DNA from: JBKHHU01 sp046539045
GTDB taxonomy: Bacteria > Planctomycetota > Phycisphaerae > SM23-33
Assembly (NCBI GenBank): GCA_046539045.1
Contig: JBKHHU010000001.1
Span: 1-49,348, forward strand
Length of the DNA: 49,348 bases
Direction: 5' to 3'
The stretch's first letter is position 1. Each line of letters starts with the position of its first letter. Shown here one piece after another: positions 1-8,331 of this stretch. Under the pieces are notes generated by a model that worked only from the letters and a program-made list of their open reading frames with translations, was not told the origin of the DNA and searched no databases. The position numbers and the translations under genes were made by a program.

Positions 1-72
1 TCGGCGTCCGGCTGCTGTAGATAAAGACCTGTTGGCCTTTATTCCGGCGCCCCGGTTGGAGGCGAAATGACG

Positions 73-1554
73 TCACTTCACTTTTTCAGTCAGCGCCCGG
101 ACGGCCTGCGAGGTCCTGCCGGTGTTCCGCGCGAGGAACCAGGCCGCGAGGACGTTCAGTTCGGGCCGATTGCGCTTGTGATGGTTCAGGATCTGCCGCA
201 GCGGCTTGTCGGCAGCGGCATTGCCCCCGCGGGCTAGCGTAAGCACCGCGTCGGTGTGGATTTCCTCATACGGGCTGTCCAGCAGGCTCATGGCCAGCTC
301 GGTTGACAGGTCGCTCCTGGATCGGAGCAGGCCGGCAGCGACGGCCCGCTTGACCGCGTCGTATCGTCCCTCGAGGATCGTCTTTAGGCCTTTGGTCGCC
401 CGCGGAGTCGCCAGATCGATCAGTACCGTAGCCGCCTTGGCGGCCAGCACGTGTTCGCGGGTCATTTTCCGGGTGGAGGCGTTTACGTTCTGGATGAAGT
501 GCAGCAGCGCCGGCGAGTAGAAGTCCGCCTGGGCTCCCAACTCCTCGACATCCGCGGCTGCTCGATCCGCGACATGCCGGATCACGATGGGGTGGCCCAG
601 CTTGACAGCTGCCAGTGTCGCCTGTTCGACATCTTCGGCGCCGGTCACCCGTGCCAGCTCGAACTCGATCACTTCTGAAATATCGCTTTTGCGTTTGGCC
701 AACGCTCGCAGATACCCGGCTGCGTCTTTGCGATCGGCCAGTTCCTCCAGCAGGTGCACCCGGTAGACCACCATGTCCGATCCGGCAATTGCCGTGGCGA
801 TCAGCTGGGAGGCATTCCCGGCCACCGCGTCCAGCGCTTTGTATGCGAGCAGCCGAACCGGCTCCGGGCGGCCCTTCGTCGCACCGTACGCTGCCAGTTG
901 CGCTGCGGCGGCGATCTTCTCTTCTCGGATCTGTTCCAGCATCAGGGCGATGACGGAATCGGGTGTCTCGGCGTCCTCGAAGAGCTTCTTCAGTTCGTCC
1001 CGTTGCTCCTTGTGGCCCATCTTCAGCAGCGAAAGACGCGCCATGGCCGCCGTCCGCGAGTCTTCGGATTTCACCAGTTCCCGCAGCGTCGCTTCGGCTG
1101 TTTTGCCTTTCCCGCGGGCCACCAGCTCCCGCGCCGCCAGCGACTGTACACGCTCGTCCTTCTGTTGCATCGCTTCGGTGAGTTGGGCATCGCTGATCGC
1201 TTCCATCGCGATCGCGTGGACGAGCGCTTCGGCGCGCAGGGTCGGATCGTCATCGGTGCGGACCACCGTCACCAGTGCCTTGCCCGCCTCGGCTGTGCCG
1301 ATGTCCCGCAGGGCGCCGATGGCCTGGAAGCGGTGTTTCTTGTCCTTCGCCTGTGTCGCGGCGATGAAGAAGGGGACCAGTTCCTCCTCTTCGGTCGCCC
1401 GAAGCGCCACCATCGCGACCCAGAGATCGCGATCGCTGGAGATGGTCTCTCGCAGCACGGAAGCGGGGTCGGCATCCTGGGCGGCGGCGGGTGTCGCCAT
1501 AGCCCCGGCGAGACACGCGAGCACAACCACGGCTGGGATGAATCTGCTATTCAC
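73..1554 (-). CDS. Secreted HEAT-repeat protein
   Basis: This 493-residue protein starts at a GTG codon. It opens with a clear Sec signal peptide: a basic start, a hydrophobic stretch over residues 6-20, and an Ala-rich cleavage region ending near residue 25 (PAAAQ). The rest is a long series of alpha-helical units of about 30 residues, each with the Ala/Leu/Asp spacing of PBS-lyase-type HEAT repeats, for example around residues 75-110, 130-180 and 395-480. No catalytic motif is visible. HEAT arrays of this kind act as protein-binding scaffolds, and exported versions are common in planctomycetes, so a role in periplasmic assembly is an inference. The gene lies upstream on the minus strand of nothing else in the window; the next minus-strand gene starts 95 bp away. 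Confidence 0.8.
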   Translation of the reverse strand: MNSRFIPAVVVLACLAGAMATPAAAQDADPASVLRETISSDRDLWVAMVALRATEEEELVPFFIAATQAKDKKHRFQAIGALRDIGTAEAGKALVTVVRTDDDPTLRAEALVHAIAMEAISDAQLTEAMQQKDERVQSLAARELVARGKGKTAEATLRELVKSEDSRTAAMARLSLLKMGHKEQRDELKKLFEDAETPDSVIALMLEQIREEKIAAAAQLAAYGATKGRPEPVRLLAYKALDAVAGNASQLIATAIAGSDMVVYRVHLLEELADRKDAAGYLRALAKRKSDISEVIEFELARVTGAEDVEQATLAAVKLGHPIVIRHVADRAAADVEELGAQADFYSPALLHFIQNVNASTRKMTREHVLAAKAATVLIDLATPRATKGLKTILEGRYDAVKRAVAAGLLRSRSDLSTELAMSLLDSPYEEIHTDAVLTLARGGNAAADKPLRQILNHHKRNRPELNVLAAWFLARNTGRTSQAVRALTEKVK

Positions 1555-1649
1555 GGGACGCTCCGGTTTCGGATATCGTGTAGGTTCTGTTGCTATTGTT
1601 GCAGAAAACGCCGCTCATTGAAATGCCGACGTTCTCAAAGCGGGCGGGG

Positions 1650-2735
1650 TCAGTCAGCTTTCGGTTTTGGCGGGATCGTCAGCGTCTGTCCCACTTGCAG
1701 CTTCGTGGGGTCCACGCCCGGGTTGGCCTTGGCGATCAAGGGCCAGTATCTGCCGTTCCCATAGACCTTCTTTGCGATTTTCCAGAAGCTGTCGCCCTCG
1801 GCGATTACGTAACTTCGGGCCGACGGCTGGGATTCAGCCGGTTTGACAGGTTCCTGTTTGGGTGTCGGCGGAGCAACTTGCGCCTCGTCCCCTTTGTCCG
1901 GCTCGGCCGGGGTCGTCTTACCCTCAAAACGGCAGTCGACCATCTCCACCGGCGACCCACCGGTGCCGAGAATCTTCGCTCGGTTGTCCCGGAACAGGCA
2001 GCCGTCGAAGCGCACCTCCGAACTGCTGCTGATGCTCAGAAGCGGCCGGGGATTGCCCTGGTAATCCACTACCTTGTTGTCGGAAACCAGGCACTTCTCG
2101 AACAGCACATCGCTGGAATCGCGGATCACCAGACCGTGGTACTGTTCATTGTCGCGGAAATCGGATTGGATGAACCGAATGTTCCGGCACTGCTCCAGCG
2201 TCAAGATGCCATACGAGCAGTCGCGAATGACCGACTTCCGAACAGTCGCGTTGCGAACATTTGTCAGTGTCAGTCCTTCGGTCCCGCAGCCGTACAGGTC
2301 GCAATCGTCGATCTCCACGCCGTCCGCATCCTGCATCCAGATGACCCCGCCGGCACAAGAGCCTTGGGGCTCGTGGCCGATCCGCAGGTTCCGCAACCCG
2401 ACGTTCTTTGCGCGCTGGAAATTCAAAGGGTACACCAATGGATTGGAGGCGATGATCTCCACCGGCTCATCGCCCTCTCCGACCAGCGTGAGGTTTTCCA
2501 CGTCGCGGAAGGTGACGTTTGCGTCTTCTTCCAAGCCATCTTTGACCACATGCGTCATCTTCCCCAGCCGGAGCTTGTACAGGTCGTAGTCGCCCGGTTT
2601 AAGATGGATCGTCCGGTTCGAGCCGATCGCCTGAACCAGTTCCTCGGCGTTGGTGACGGTGATATTCTTCCGGCCGCAACCTATGGTGGCCGAGACTGCC
2701 AGCAGGCAGATTGCGATGAGCAGTTTCCCCTTCAT
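1650..2735 (-). CDS. Lipoprotein with right-handed beta-helix and C-terminal LysM domain
   Basis: This 361-residue protein begins with a lipoprotein-type signal: a charged start, a hydrophobic core and a cysteine at residue 20 in the context TIGC. The lipobox is imperfect, with Thr at -3. Residues of about 30-255 form short repeated beta units rich in Val, Ile, Asn and Asp of the NosD/pectate-lyase parallel beta-helix type. A Pro/Glu/Lys-rich linker follows at about 265-305. A LysM module of the SYVIAEGDSFWKIAKKVYG type occupies about 308-357 and ends in TLTIPP. LysM binds peptidoglycan or other N-acetylglucosamine polymers. The combination suggests an envelope-anchored protein that binds or processes a glycan; no catalytic residues can be assigned. 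Confidence 0.78.
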   Translation of the reverse strand: MKGKLLIAICLLAVSATIGCGRKNITVTNAEELVQAIGSNRTIHLKPGDYDLYKLRLGKMTHVVKDGLEEDANVTFRDVENLTLVGEGDEPVEIIASNPLVYPLNFQRAKNVGLRNLRIGHEPQGSCAGGVIWMQDADGVEIDDCDLYGCGTEGLTLTNVRNATVRKSVIRDCSYGILTLEQCRNIRFIQSDFRDNEQYHGLVIRDSSDVLFEKCLVSDNKVVDYQGNPRPLLSISSSSEVRFDGCLFRDNRAKILGTGGSPVEMVDCRFEGKTTPAEPDKGDEAQVAPPTPKQEPVKPAESQPSARSYVIAEGDSFWKIAKKVYGNGRYWPLIAKANPGVDPTKLQVGQTLTIPPKPKAD

Positions 2736-2785
2736 CCGGAATCCTTTCCTTTAGACGTTTCTGTTTTGGTTCCCCAAGTCGCGGT

Positions 2786-3148
2786 TTATTCTCCCCGGTA
2801 GACCACGCGGGATGTGTCCGATTCCCAAACCGTAATGGCCGACAGTGTCGGCAGGTCGACGATAAGGCGGTCCCAGAGATACCCGGCAATGTTCTCGCTG
2901 GTTGAATTCTCCAGCCCTTCCACCTCGTTGAGGCAGTGGTGATCCAGATCATCCAGAATCGGCTTGACCAGTTTCTTGATCTCGCCGAAATCGATCACCC
3001 AGCCGACGTCGGGGTCCACCTCGCCCGTTACGTGGATATCCACCCGATAGCTGTGGCCGTGCATGTTCCGGCACTTGTGTCCGGCAGGCAGACTGGCCAG
3101 GGCGTGGGCTGCGTCGAAGTTGAATGTCTTGATCAGTTCGGCTTTCAT
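2786..3148 (-). CDS. queD: 6-carboxy-5,6,7,8-tetrahydropterin synthase (QueD)
   Basis: This 120-residue protein has the length and motifs of the QueD/6-pyruvoyl-tetrahydropterin synthase family. His15, His30 and His32 (the HGH motif) are the expected zinc ligands. Cys26 in GHKCRNMHGHSY is the expected catalytic cysteine. The C-terminal part has the usual DHHCLN segment and an SENIA motif. QueD converts dihydroneopterin triphosphate to 6-carboxytetrahydropterin, the second step of the 7-deazaguanine (queuosine/preQ0) pathway. It lies 46 bp downstream of queE on the same strand, which supports QueD over a folate or biopterin role. queC and queF are not in the window. Confidence 0.93.
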   Translation of the reverse strand: MKAELIKTFNFDAAHALASLPAGHKCRNMHGHSYRVDIHVTGEVDPDVGWVIDFGEIKKLVKPILDDLDHHCLNEVEGLENSTSENIAGYLWDRLIVDLPTLSAITVWESDTSRVVYRGE

Positions 3149-3194
3149 ATCGTTTCCCGATCGGGCTTGGGTTCTCTGTTGCTGTTGGCAGTCG

Positions 3195-3851
3195 TCAGAC
3201 GCCTCTCTCGACGCCCGGCCAGATGACCTTGTGCAACTGCAGGCCGAGGCGGACGTCCAGGCCGCTTGCGAGGATCCAGTCGGCCAGTTCGTGCGGCAGG
3301 GCTGTCGGTGCGACGGGAGAAAACGTTACCTCGCAGGTGTCCGTGAGCTGGTGCTCCCGCACGATTCTCCGGGCGAAGAGGAAATCGCCGTGGTCGGCGA
3401 CCACGAACTTCACCTCATCCCGTTCGCCCAGCATGTCCAGGTTCGGCCAATGGATTCTGTCGGCCTGTCCGGAGGAGGGGCATTTGATGTCGACGATCCG
3501 ACGGACACGAGTGTCGACGTCGGAAATATCCAGCGAGCCATTGGTCTCCAGCAGCACCTCATAGCCGTCATCGCAGAACCGCCGGAGCAATTCCAGTGCG
3601 GCCGGCTGGGTTAACGGTTCCCCGCCGGTGACCTCAACACGCCGGGTCGGCATCTCGGCTACGCGGTGGAGGATCTGGTCGATTGTAGCGGTCCCCGACG
3701 GCTTCCAGGCGTACTGCGTGTCGCACCACTGGCAGCGGAGGTTGCACCCCGCCAACCGAACGAACGCGCAAGGCCAGCCCGCCCGGGTGCTCTCGCCTTG
3801 AATGCTGAAGAATATCTCCACGATGTCCAGCGTCTGGTCCATGGGGCTCAT
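3195..3851 (-). CDS. queE: 7-carboxy-7-deazaguanine synthase (QueE)
   Basis: This is a radical SAM enzyme that converts 6-carboxytetrahydropterin to 7-carboxy-7-deazaguanine, the next step after QueD. The open frame extends further upstream, but the ATG at 3851 gives a 218-residue protein that begins with the family's usual N-terminus (VEIFFSIQGE). The iron-sulfur cysteines are Cys36, Cys40 and Cys43 in CNLRCQWC, the CX3CX2C radical SAM signature. A TGGEP motif, typical for SAM binding, follows. A second ATG at 3842 is also possible. The gene sits between a phosphatase-like gene and queD, all on one strand. Confidence 0.92.
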   Translation of the reverse strand: MSPMDQTLDIVEIFFSIQGESTRAGWPCAFVRLAGCNLRCQWCDTQYAWKPSGTATIDQILHRVAEMPTRRVEVTGGEPLTQPAALELLRRFCDDGYEVLLETNGSLDISDVDTRVRRIVDIKCPSSGQADRIHWPNLDMLGERDEVKFVVADHGDFLFARRIVREHQLTDTCEVTFSPVAPTALPHELADWILASGLDVRLGLQLHKVIWPGVERGV

Positions 3852-3998
3852 TGTAACCAAAGGGGCCATGAAAAGCAGGCGAAAGGCTGCGGCAAAAGGT
3901 CCGCCGGCCGAGGCTGGGTGGTTATCTGCAGAGGTCCCGAGCGGGATGCGGCGCGGAAGCCGCGGCCGGGATCCCACCATCGCCGTCCTTATCGCCTT

Positions 3999-4562
3999 TT
4001 ACCCGTCCCTTCCCGTGGTACCGGGCGGCAGTTGCGGGTCGGCAAGGAATTTGCGGACCACATTGCGCTGGGACTCGGTGATCTGATTGGCGAAGCGGGT
4101 TTCGACGTACTCGATTGCGTGATCGCCATCCATCCCCAACAACGCCCCGGCCAGGCAGGCGATGATCACGCCGGTCCTGCCCGTTCCGGCATTGCAGTGG
4201 ACTACCACGCTGGCTCCTGAACGGAGGTAGGGGGCGACGGTCCTGATCAGCTCCCTCACGTCTTGCAGGGCGGGCGAGGTAAGATCCCGGATCGGGAAAT
4301 GCAGCACCTGGATCCCGTTGTCGCGATAGATGTCGAACAGGTTCTTCCTGCCCTTGCGGCGGATTTCATCCTCGGTTACCAGCGGGATGACGAACTGGAC
4401 CTTCTCTGCCCGGTATCGCTTGAGAAGCTGGTTGAACTTATCATACGGGCCGAAGGGCATGGGGCTGGCGTAGAGCTTTCCGGAGACGCCTTCCAGTTCC
4501 ACATGCAGGAAGACGGCGCTTTCGGCGTCCAGCTTCTTCCGCATCCAGCGAATCAGGCCCAT
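3999..4562 (-). CDS. Dual-specificity/tyrosine phosphatase-like protein
   Basis: This 187-residue protein carries the cysteine-phosphatase P-loop HCNAGTGRTG, with nucleophile Cys123 and phosphate-binding Arg129. Asp93 in PIRDL lies about 30 residues upstream, where the general acid of this superfamily is expected. The fold therefore looks active. The substrate is unknown: members of this group act on phosphotyrosine, phosphoinositides or nucleotides. The gene is 147 bp upstream of queE on the same strand and may be cotranscribed with it, but no functional link to deazaguanine synthesis is established. Confidence 0.85.
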   Translation of the reverse strand: MGLIRWMRKKLDAESAVFLHVELEGVSGKLYASPMPFGPYDKFNQLLKRYRAEKVQFVIPLVTEDEIRRKGRKNLFDIYRDNGIQVLHFPIRDLTSPALQDVRELIRTVAPYLRSGASVVVHCNAGTGRTGVIIACLAGALLGMDGDHAIEYVETRFANQITESQRNVVRKFLADPQLPPGTTGRDG

Positions 4563-4640
4563 GACTAAAACCCTTCGACGGAGGTTATGTGTATCGGAAG
4601 CTCGATCGCCCCGACGGCCAAGCGGAACGCCCCCCCTGAA

Positions 4641-5132
4641 TCACCCGATCTGCGTCTTCTCGGATTCATCCAGCGTATAGACCACGCAGTCATTGGCGTA
4701 GGTGCGTTCGGGCAGGACGATCAGCGTGTGGGCCGTGTCGGCCGACTCGGCGAACGGGGCATGGTGCCACACGCCAGGCCGGAGGGTCACCATCGTGCCC
4801 TGCGGGACGCGGAACACCTCATATTCCTCCGGAACCACGCCGTTCTTGGTCGCGTGGGCCACGTGGATCAGCACGTCTGCATCCAGAGGGAGAATCCCTT
4901 CGCCGCAACTGCTGTGATACTCCGCCGTTTCAATCATCTTCGGCCGCTGCTTTACGCGGCAGACGGAGAACGACGCCCGGGAACTGCTTCCGAGCTCCAG
5001 CTGCAACATATCGCGGAAGAACGCGATCGGCTCTCCGCCAAAGTGGAACTTCTGCGGATTGACCATATTGGCGAACGATCCGTACTCTGAAAAACCTTCC
5101 AACGAGAGATCCTGAACAGCCAGATTCTTCAT
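4641..5132 (-). CDS. Ureidoglycolate lyase (AllA)-like cupin protein
   Basis: This 163-residue protein starts at the ATG at 5132, preceded by a purine-rich AAAAGGGAT that can act as a ribosome binding site; an ATG at 5171 is less likely. The C-terminal half has the ureidoglycolate lyase family pattern: a DADVLIHVA strand, FRVPQGTMVTLRPGVWHHAPF, and a short terminal strand pair. AllA splits ureidoglycolate into glyoxylate and urea in purine breakdown. No other allantoin or urate gene is nearby, so the true substrate may differ. The family assignment is fairly sure and the reaction is not. Confidence 0.68.
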   Translation of the reverse strand: MKNLAVQDLSLEGFSEYGSFANMVNPQKFHFGGEPIAFFRDMLQLELGSSSRASFSVCRVKQRPKMIETAEYHSSCGEGILPLDADVLIHVAHATKNGVVPEEYEVFRVPQGTMVTLRPGVWHHAPFAESADTAHTLIVLPERTYANDCVVYTLDESEKTQIG

Positions 5133-5434
5133 CCTGTATCCCTTTTGTCTAACATCAATCGGTGGTTGCATGCGACTTTGTGAGTAACGGACTGCGGCGC
5201 TGGGGTCAAGACGCAAATGCTTATACCTTCTCTCAGGTTGGCTTGACGACCCACGCTCACTCGCCGGGCACCGGTGCAGCAGATACATCCCGAACCGCAA
5301 GGGCACGATACACCGGTGCCGCTGGAGCCGACCAGGGGACCAGGGCGGGTGCATCAATGAACTCTTGACACGACGGGTCTATTGCGGGAAAGTGCATCGC
5401 CTGACAGCGACCAACCCGCAATGGACCCAAGTGC
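5133..5434. other. Divergent intergenic region
   Basis: This spacer separates the minus-strand AllA-like gene from the plus-strand membrane protein gene. It should contain promoters for both. No pair of -35/-10 boxes with good consensus was found, and no gene, repeat or strong hairpin stands out. Confidence 0.5.
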
Positions 5435-5995
5435 ATGGCCAGCAAAACCAAAGCCAAGGAAGACAAGCCCGACGCGCTCCAGCCGGTGATTACCGTCGGC
5501 CTGGCGTGGCTCGTGCCGGGGCTGGGGCATTTCTTTCTCGGCCGGAAACTGCGCGGGGTCATCATTTTCATGGTGATCACGGCGCTGTTCTGGACGGGAA
5601 TAGGCATCGGCGGGGTGCTGACGGTGGACCGCGCCAAGGAGCGGTGGTGGTTCCTGGCCGAGATGGGCACCGGGATTCAAGGCCTGTACGCGTGGCAGCG
5701 TTCGAACGCCGTCTATGCCAGAATTCGGGAGGATAAATCGATCTACAAGGTTCCGCCGGGATACAGCGGACCGTCGGCGACCTATGTCACACCGGCCGTG
5801 GAGAAGGCGCTGGTCCGCGAAGGGGTGGATCTGGTGCATCCGACCGAGAACGTGGCCAGGGCGTACGCAGGGGTGGCAGGGCTGATGAACATGCTGTGCG
5901 TGTTCGACGCGCTGATGTTGTGCCTGCTGGGCCGGCGGGGAGAGCCCAAACGCCCCGAGAAGGACGAAGAGGCAGGCGAGGAGGACAACACCTGA
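5435..5995 (+). CDS. DUF6677-like small membrane protein
   Basis: This 186-residue protein has a charged N-terminus (KTKAKEDK). A hydrophobic pair follows at about 18-36 (VGLAWLVPGLGHFFLGRK) and 40-62. A soluble loop carries a conserved-looking KVPPGYSGPS, and another hydrophobic segment lies at about 145-168 before an acidic tail. The PGLGHFFLGR element resembles the TM2/DUF6677 group of planctomycete membrane proteins. Its stop codon overlaps the start of the next gene by one base (TGATG), so the two are probably translationally coupled. Function is unknown. Confidence 0.7.
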   Translation: MASKTKAKEDKPDALQPVITVGLAWLVPGLGHFFLGRKLRGVIIFMVITALFWTGIGIGGVLTVDRAKERWWFLAEMGTGIQGLYAWQRSNAVYARIREDKSIYKVPPGYSGPSATYVTPAVEKALVREGVDLVHPTENVARAYAGVAGLMNMLCVFDALMLCLLGRRGEPKRPEKDEEAGEEDNT

Positions 5996-6222
5996 TGCTC
6001 GCCTGGACACTCTTTTACAACCCGGTACACGTGCCGCAGTCGATGGCGTTGTGGCTGATGATCCCGCTGCTGATCGGTCTGGGCATTGTGTACAAGACGG
6101 TCCGCACGCGGAACCTCCGGCGGTTGCCGCTGGAGATCGCCTTGCTCATCCTCTACATGGGCGGCGGGCTTTTCGCTCTGGGCCTGGGCCTGTGGATCGT
6201 GCAGGAATACATTATCTGGTAA
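5995..6222 (+). CDS. Small two-helix membrane protein
   Basis: This 75-residue protein starts at an ATG overlapping the previous stop codon by one base. It contains two strongly hydrophobic segments, at about residues 17-34 (MALWLMIPLLIGLGIVYK) and 46-70, joined by a basic turn (TVRTRNLRR). The positive turn suggests a cytoplasmic loop. The coupling to the DUF6677-like gene suggests that the two proteins form one membrane complex. I do not recognise a named family. Confidence 0.65.
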   Translation: MLAWTLFYNPVHVPQSMALWLMIPLLIGLGIVYKTVRTRNLRRLPLEIALLILYMGGGLFALGLGLWIVQEYIIW

Positions 6223-6255
6223 GAAGCAGCGGTCTTCCAAACCGCAGGTCGCATC
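6217..6255 (+). other. tRNA-Gly(UCC)-like fragment
   Basis: The bases GCGGT CTTCCAA ACCGC at 6229-6245 form a perfect anticodon arm with the 7-base loop of tRNA-Gly(UCC). They are preceded by a TGGTA...GCA like the end of a D arm and followed by AGGTCGC like a variable region. No matching D stem, T arm or acceptor pairing exists, so this is not a functional tRNA. It overlaps the last codons of the upstream gene. It may be a tRNA remnant, an old attachment site, or chance. Confidence 0.3.
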
Positions 6256-6427
6256 GGTGCGGCTTTCTCTCTCCTCTTTCCCCTCTGCACCCGCTTTCGT
6301 GTCCCAGCGAAGGGCTTATCTCATGGCGGGTAAATATCCTCCCGAAATCGCGTTCCATGGAACGATCCGGCCTAGAATTCCGTAGATAATGTTGAGGTCG
6401 ATCTCTGGTAAGTGAAGGGAGGTCGAT

Positions 6428-7084
6428 ATGGACCATCAGAGAATCCTTCTGGATATCGAATCTCAGCGGGACTTCTTCAGCCCGGACGGTGAATGTTACA
6501 CCGCAAAAGCGGGTCTGGCTGCGGAGAACATCGAACGGCTGTTCGATTGGGCCAAAGAGGAAGTTATCCCGGTAATATCAACCGTTCTGAGGGTCCGATC
6601 GGGAGAGATCGGACCGCTGACCTCTGTGCCCCATTGCATTGAGGGTACCTTGGGTGAGAAGAAGATGGCCGGTTCGCTCATGCCCCGGCGCATCAATCTC
6701 GGTTTGCGGAACAGTACCGACTTGCCGAAGGAGATTTTCGAGAAGCACCAGCAAGTCATTATAGAAAAACGTGATACGGACATCTTCGCCCACGCCAGGG
6801 CGGAGCGACTGATTACCGAACTGACACCCGGCACGGTGATCGTTTGCGGTGCGGGAATCGGCAAGGGCATCTACCAGGCGACGGTGGGCCTTCGCGCCCG
6901 TGGGTTCGGGGTCGTCATTGCCGAGGACGCAGTGGTCGACCTGGACGATGAATTCGCGGAAATGGCCATGCTGAGAATGCAGGCCAAGGGCGCGGTTCCC
7001 ACGGCCACGAGCAATATTGTCAGCCCGCAAGGGAAGCGGGCCCGCAAAAATGCCCGGTTCCGGTCGTTTCAGTCGGCAGGCTGA
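6428..7084 (+). CDS. Isochorismatase-fold (cysteine hydrolase-like) protein with altered triad
   Basis: This 218-residue protein aligns with the isochorismatase-like hydrolase superfamily. Its first motif is LLDIESQRDFF, where the usual catalytic Asp of IDxQxDF is replaced by Glu11. The motif lysine appears to be Lys114 (IIEKRDTDIF). The segment that normally reads GVATDVC is GAGIGKG, so the nucleophile cysteine is Gly147. Isochorismatases such as EntB also have Gly at this position and do not need the cysteine. The protein is therefore unlikely to be a nicotinamidase or N-carbamoyl hydrolase. It may hydrolyse a vinyl ether or may have a non-catalytic role. Confidence 0.75.
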   Translation: MDHQRILLDIESQRDFFSPDGECYTAKAGLAAENIERLFDWAKEEVIPVISTVLRVRSGEIGPLTSVPHCIEGTLGEKKMAGSLMPRRINLGLRNSTDLPKEIFEKHQQVIIEKRDTDIFAHARAERLITELTPGTVIVCGAGIGKGIYQATVGLRARGFGVVIAEDAVVDLDDEFAEMAMLRMQAKGAVPTATSNIVSPQGKRARKNARFRSFQSAG

Positions 7085-7255
7085 TGGTTTCCCAAGCTTC
7101 TGAACAGGCGTCCTCAGGTGAGGATGCCGTGCGGAACCCGCATCGGATTGCCCCGCGGTGGGTTCCGTTTTCTATGCGCCGGCAGGCTGTTCACCCGGTT
7201 CCCATGAGCCGGTCCGCGCTTGCAACCGGGGCAGCTTTGTGGTACTTCCTGCAGC

Positions 7256-8128
7256 ATGACCAACGAGCCATGGACGGTGCTGAAGCTGATCAACTGGACG
7301 AAGGAATTCTTCGCTCGCAACAACGTTGATTCGCCCCGACTCGCTGCGGAAATCCTGCTCGCTCACGTCCTGGGGTGCAGCCGGATCGATCTGTATGCGC
7401 GGTTCAATCACGAGCCCACGCCCGACCAGCTCAAGCAGTTCCGCCAGATGGTCAAACGTGCACAGCAGCACGAGCCGGTCGCCTATCTTCTGGGCGAGAA
7501 AGAGTTCTACTCGCTGGGCTTCAAGGTGACCCCGGACGTGCTGATCCCCCGGCCCGAGACGGAAATCGTGGTCACCGAAGCCACGAGATACCTACGCTCG
7601 CTCGGACGCCCGGGAACCATGTGGGACCTGGGTACCGGTAGCGGCTGCATTGCCATAGCGACCGCCAGACAGGTCGACGACGTGAAGGTACTGGCGACCG
7701 ACATTTCCGAGGGGGCGGTTTCGGTGGCCCGGGAGAACGCAGAGCGTCACGATCTTGCCGATCGCGTTCGGGTCCGCCAGGCGGACCTGCTGGCGCTACC
7801 GGAAGACTGCGACGATCTGCGTCCGTTCGATGTGATCACCGCCAACCTGCCGTACGTTCGCCAGAGCGATCCGATCGGGGCCTCGGTCAAACACGAGCCG
7901 AAGGTCGCCCTCTATGGCGGAGACGCCGACGGCCTGAGCCTGATCCGCAGGATGGCGCCTCAACTGCCCTCCATGATCGCGCCGGAAGGCGTGCTGATCA
8001 TGGAATTCGGAATCGATCAGGGCGACGACATCCGCGACCTCATCAGCGACACCGACGAATTCACCGAACCGCAGATACTCCGCGACCTCAACGATCTCGA
8101 GCGCATCCTCGTCGCGTACAAGCTGTAA
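7256..8128 (+). CDS. prmC: Peptide chain release factor N5-glutamine methyltransferase (PrmC)
   Basis: This enzyme methylates the glutamine of the GGQ motif in release factors RF1 and RF2. The ATG at 7256 gives 290 residues, the normal family length; an earlier in-frame start at 7220 adds only a poor extension. The N-terminal helical domain (residues 1-80) is followed by IPRPETE at about 98-103. The SAM-binding DLGTGSG is at 124-130 and the substrate motif NLPY at 197-200. The most common form is NPPY, and NLPY is a known variant. prfA, which often precedes prmC, is not adjacent here. Confidence 0.92.
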   Translation: MTNEPWTVLKLINWTKEFFARNNVDSPRLAAEILLAHVLGCSRIDLYARFNHEPTPDQLKQFRQMVKRAQQHEPVAYLLGEKEFYSLGFKVTPDVLIPRPETEIVVTEATRYLRSLGRPGTMWDLGTGSGCIAIATARQVDDVKVLATDISEGAVSVARENAERHDLADRVRVRQADLLALPEDCDDLRPFDVITANLPYVRQSDPIGASVKHEPKVALYGGDADGLSLIRRMAPQLPSMIAPEGVLIMEFGIDQGDDIRDLISDTDEFTEPQILRDLNDLERILVAYKL

Positions 8129-8331
8129 CCCCCGCCCGATCCGGCGAGGAACCCCGGAAGGCAAATCCCACGCCCGAAACTCCCCCGCAGACGCTGTGAA
8201 ACGGGTATCCTGACCATCCGGTGTCCGGAGCTTGTCTGACATTTGTCGTTTGTCATTTGGAGCTTCGACGCTGTGCGCGGTAATCTGTTGGCGCGGTACA
8301 TGCTACTTTCACGGACGAGGAGAAGTTCGCC

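Noticed and set aside
3852..3998. PreQ1 riboswitch before queE
   Set aside because: The region is GC-rich with several inverted repeats but lacks the conserved preQ1 aptamer sequence.
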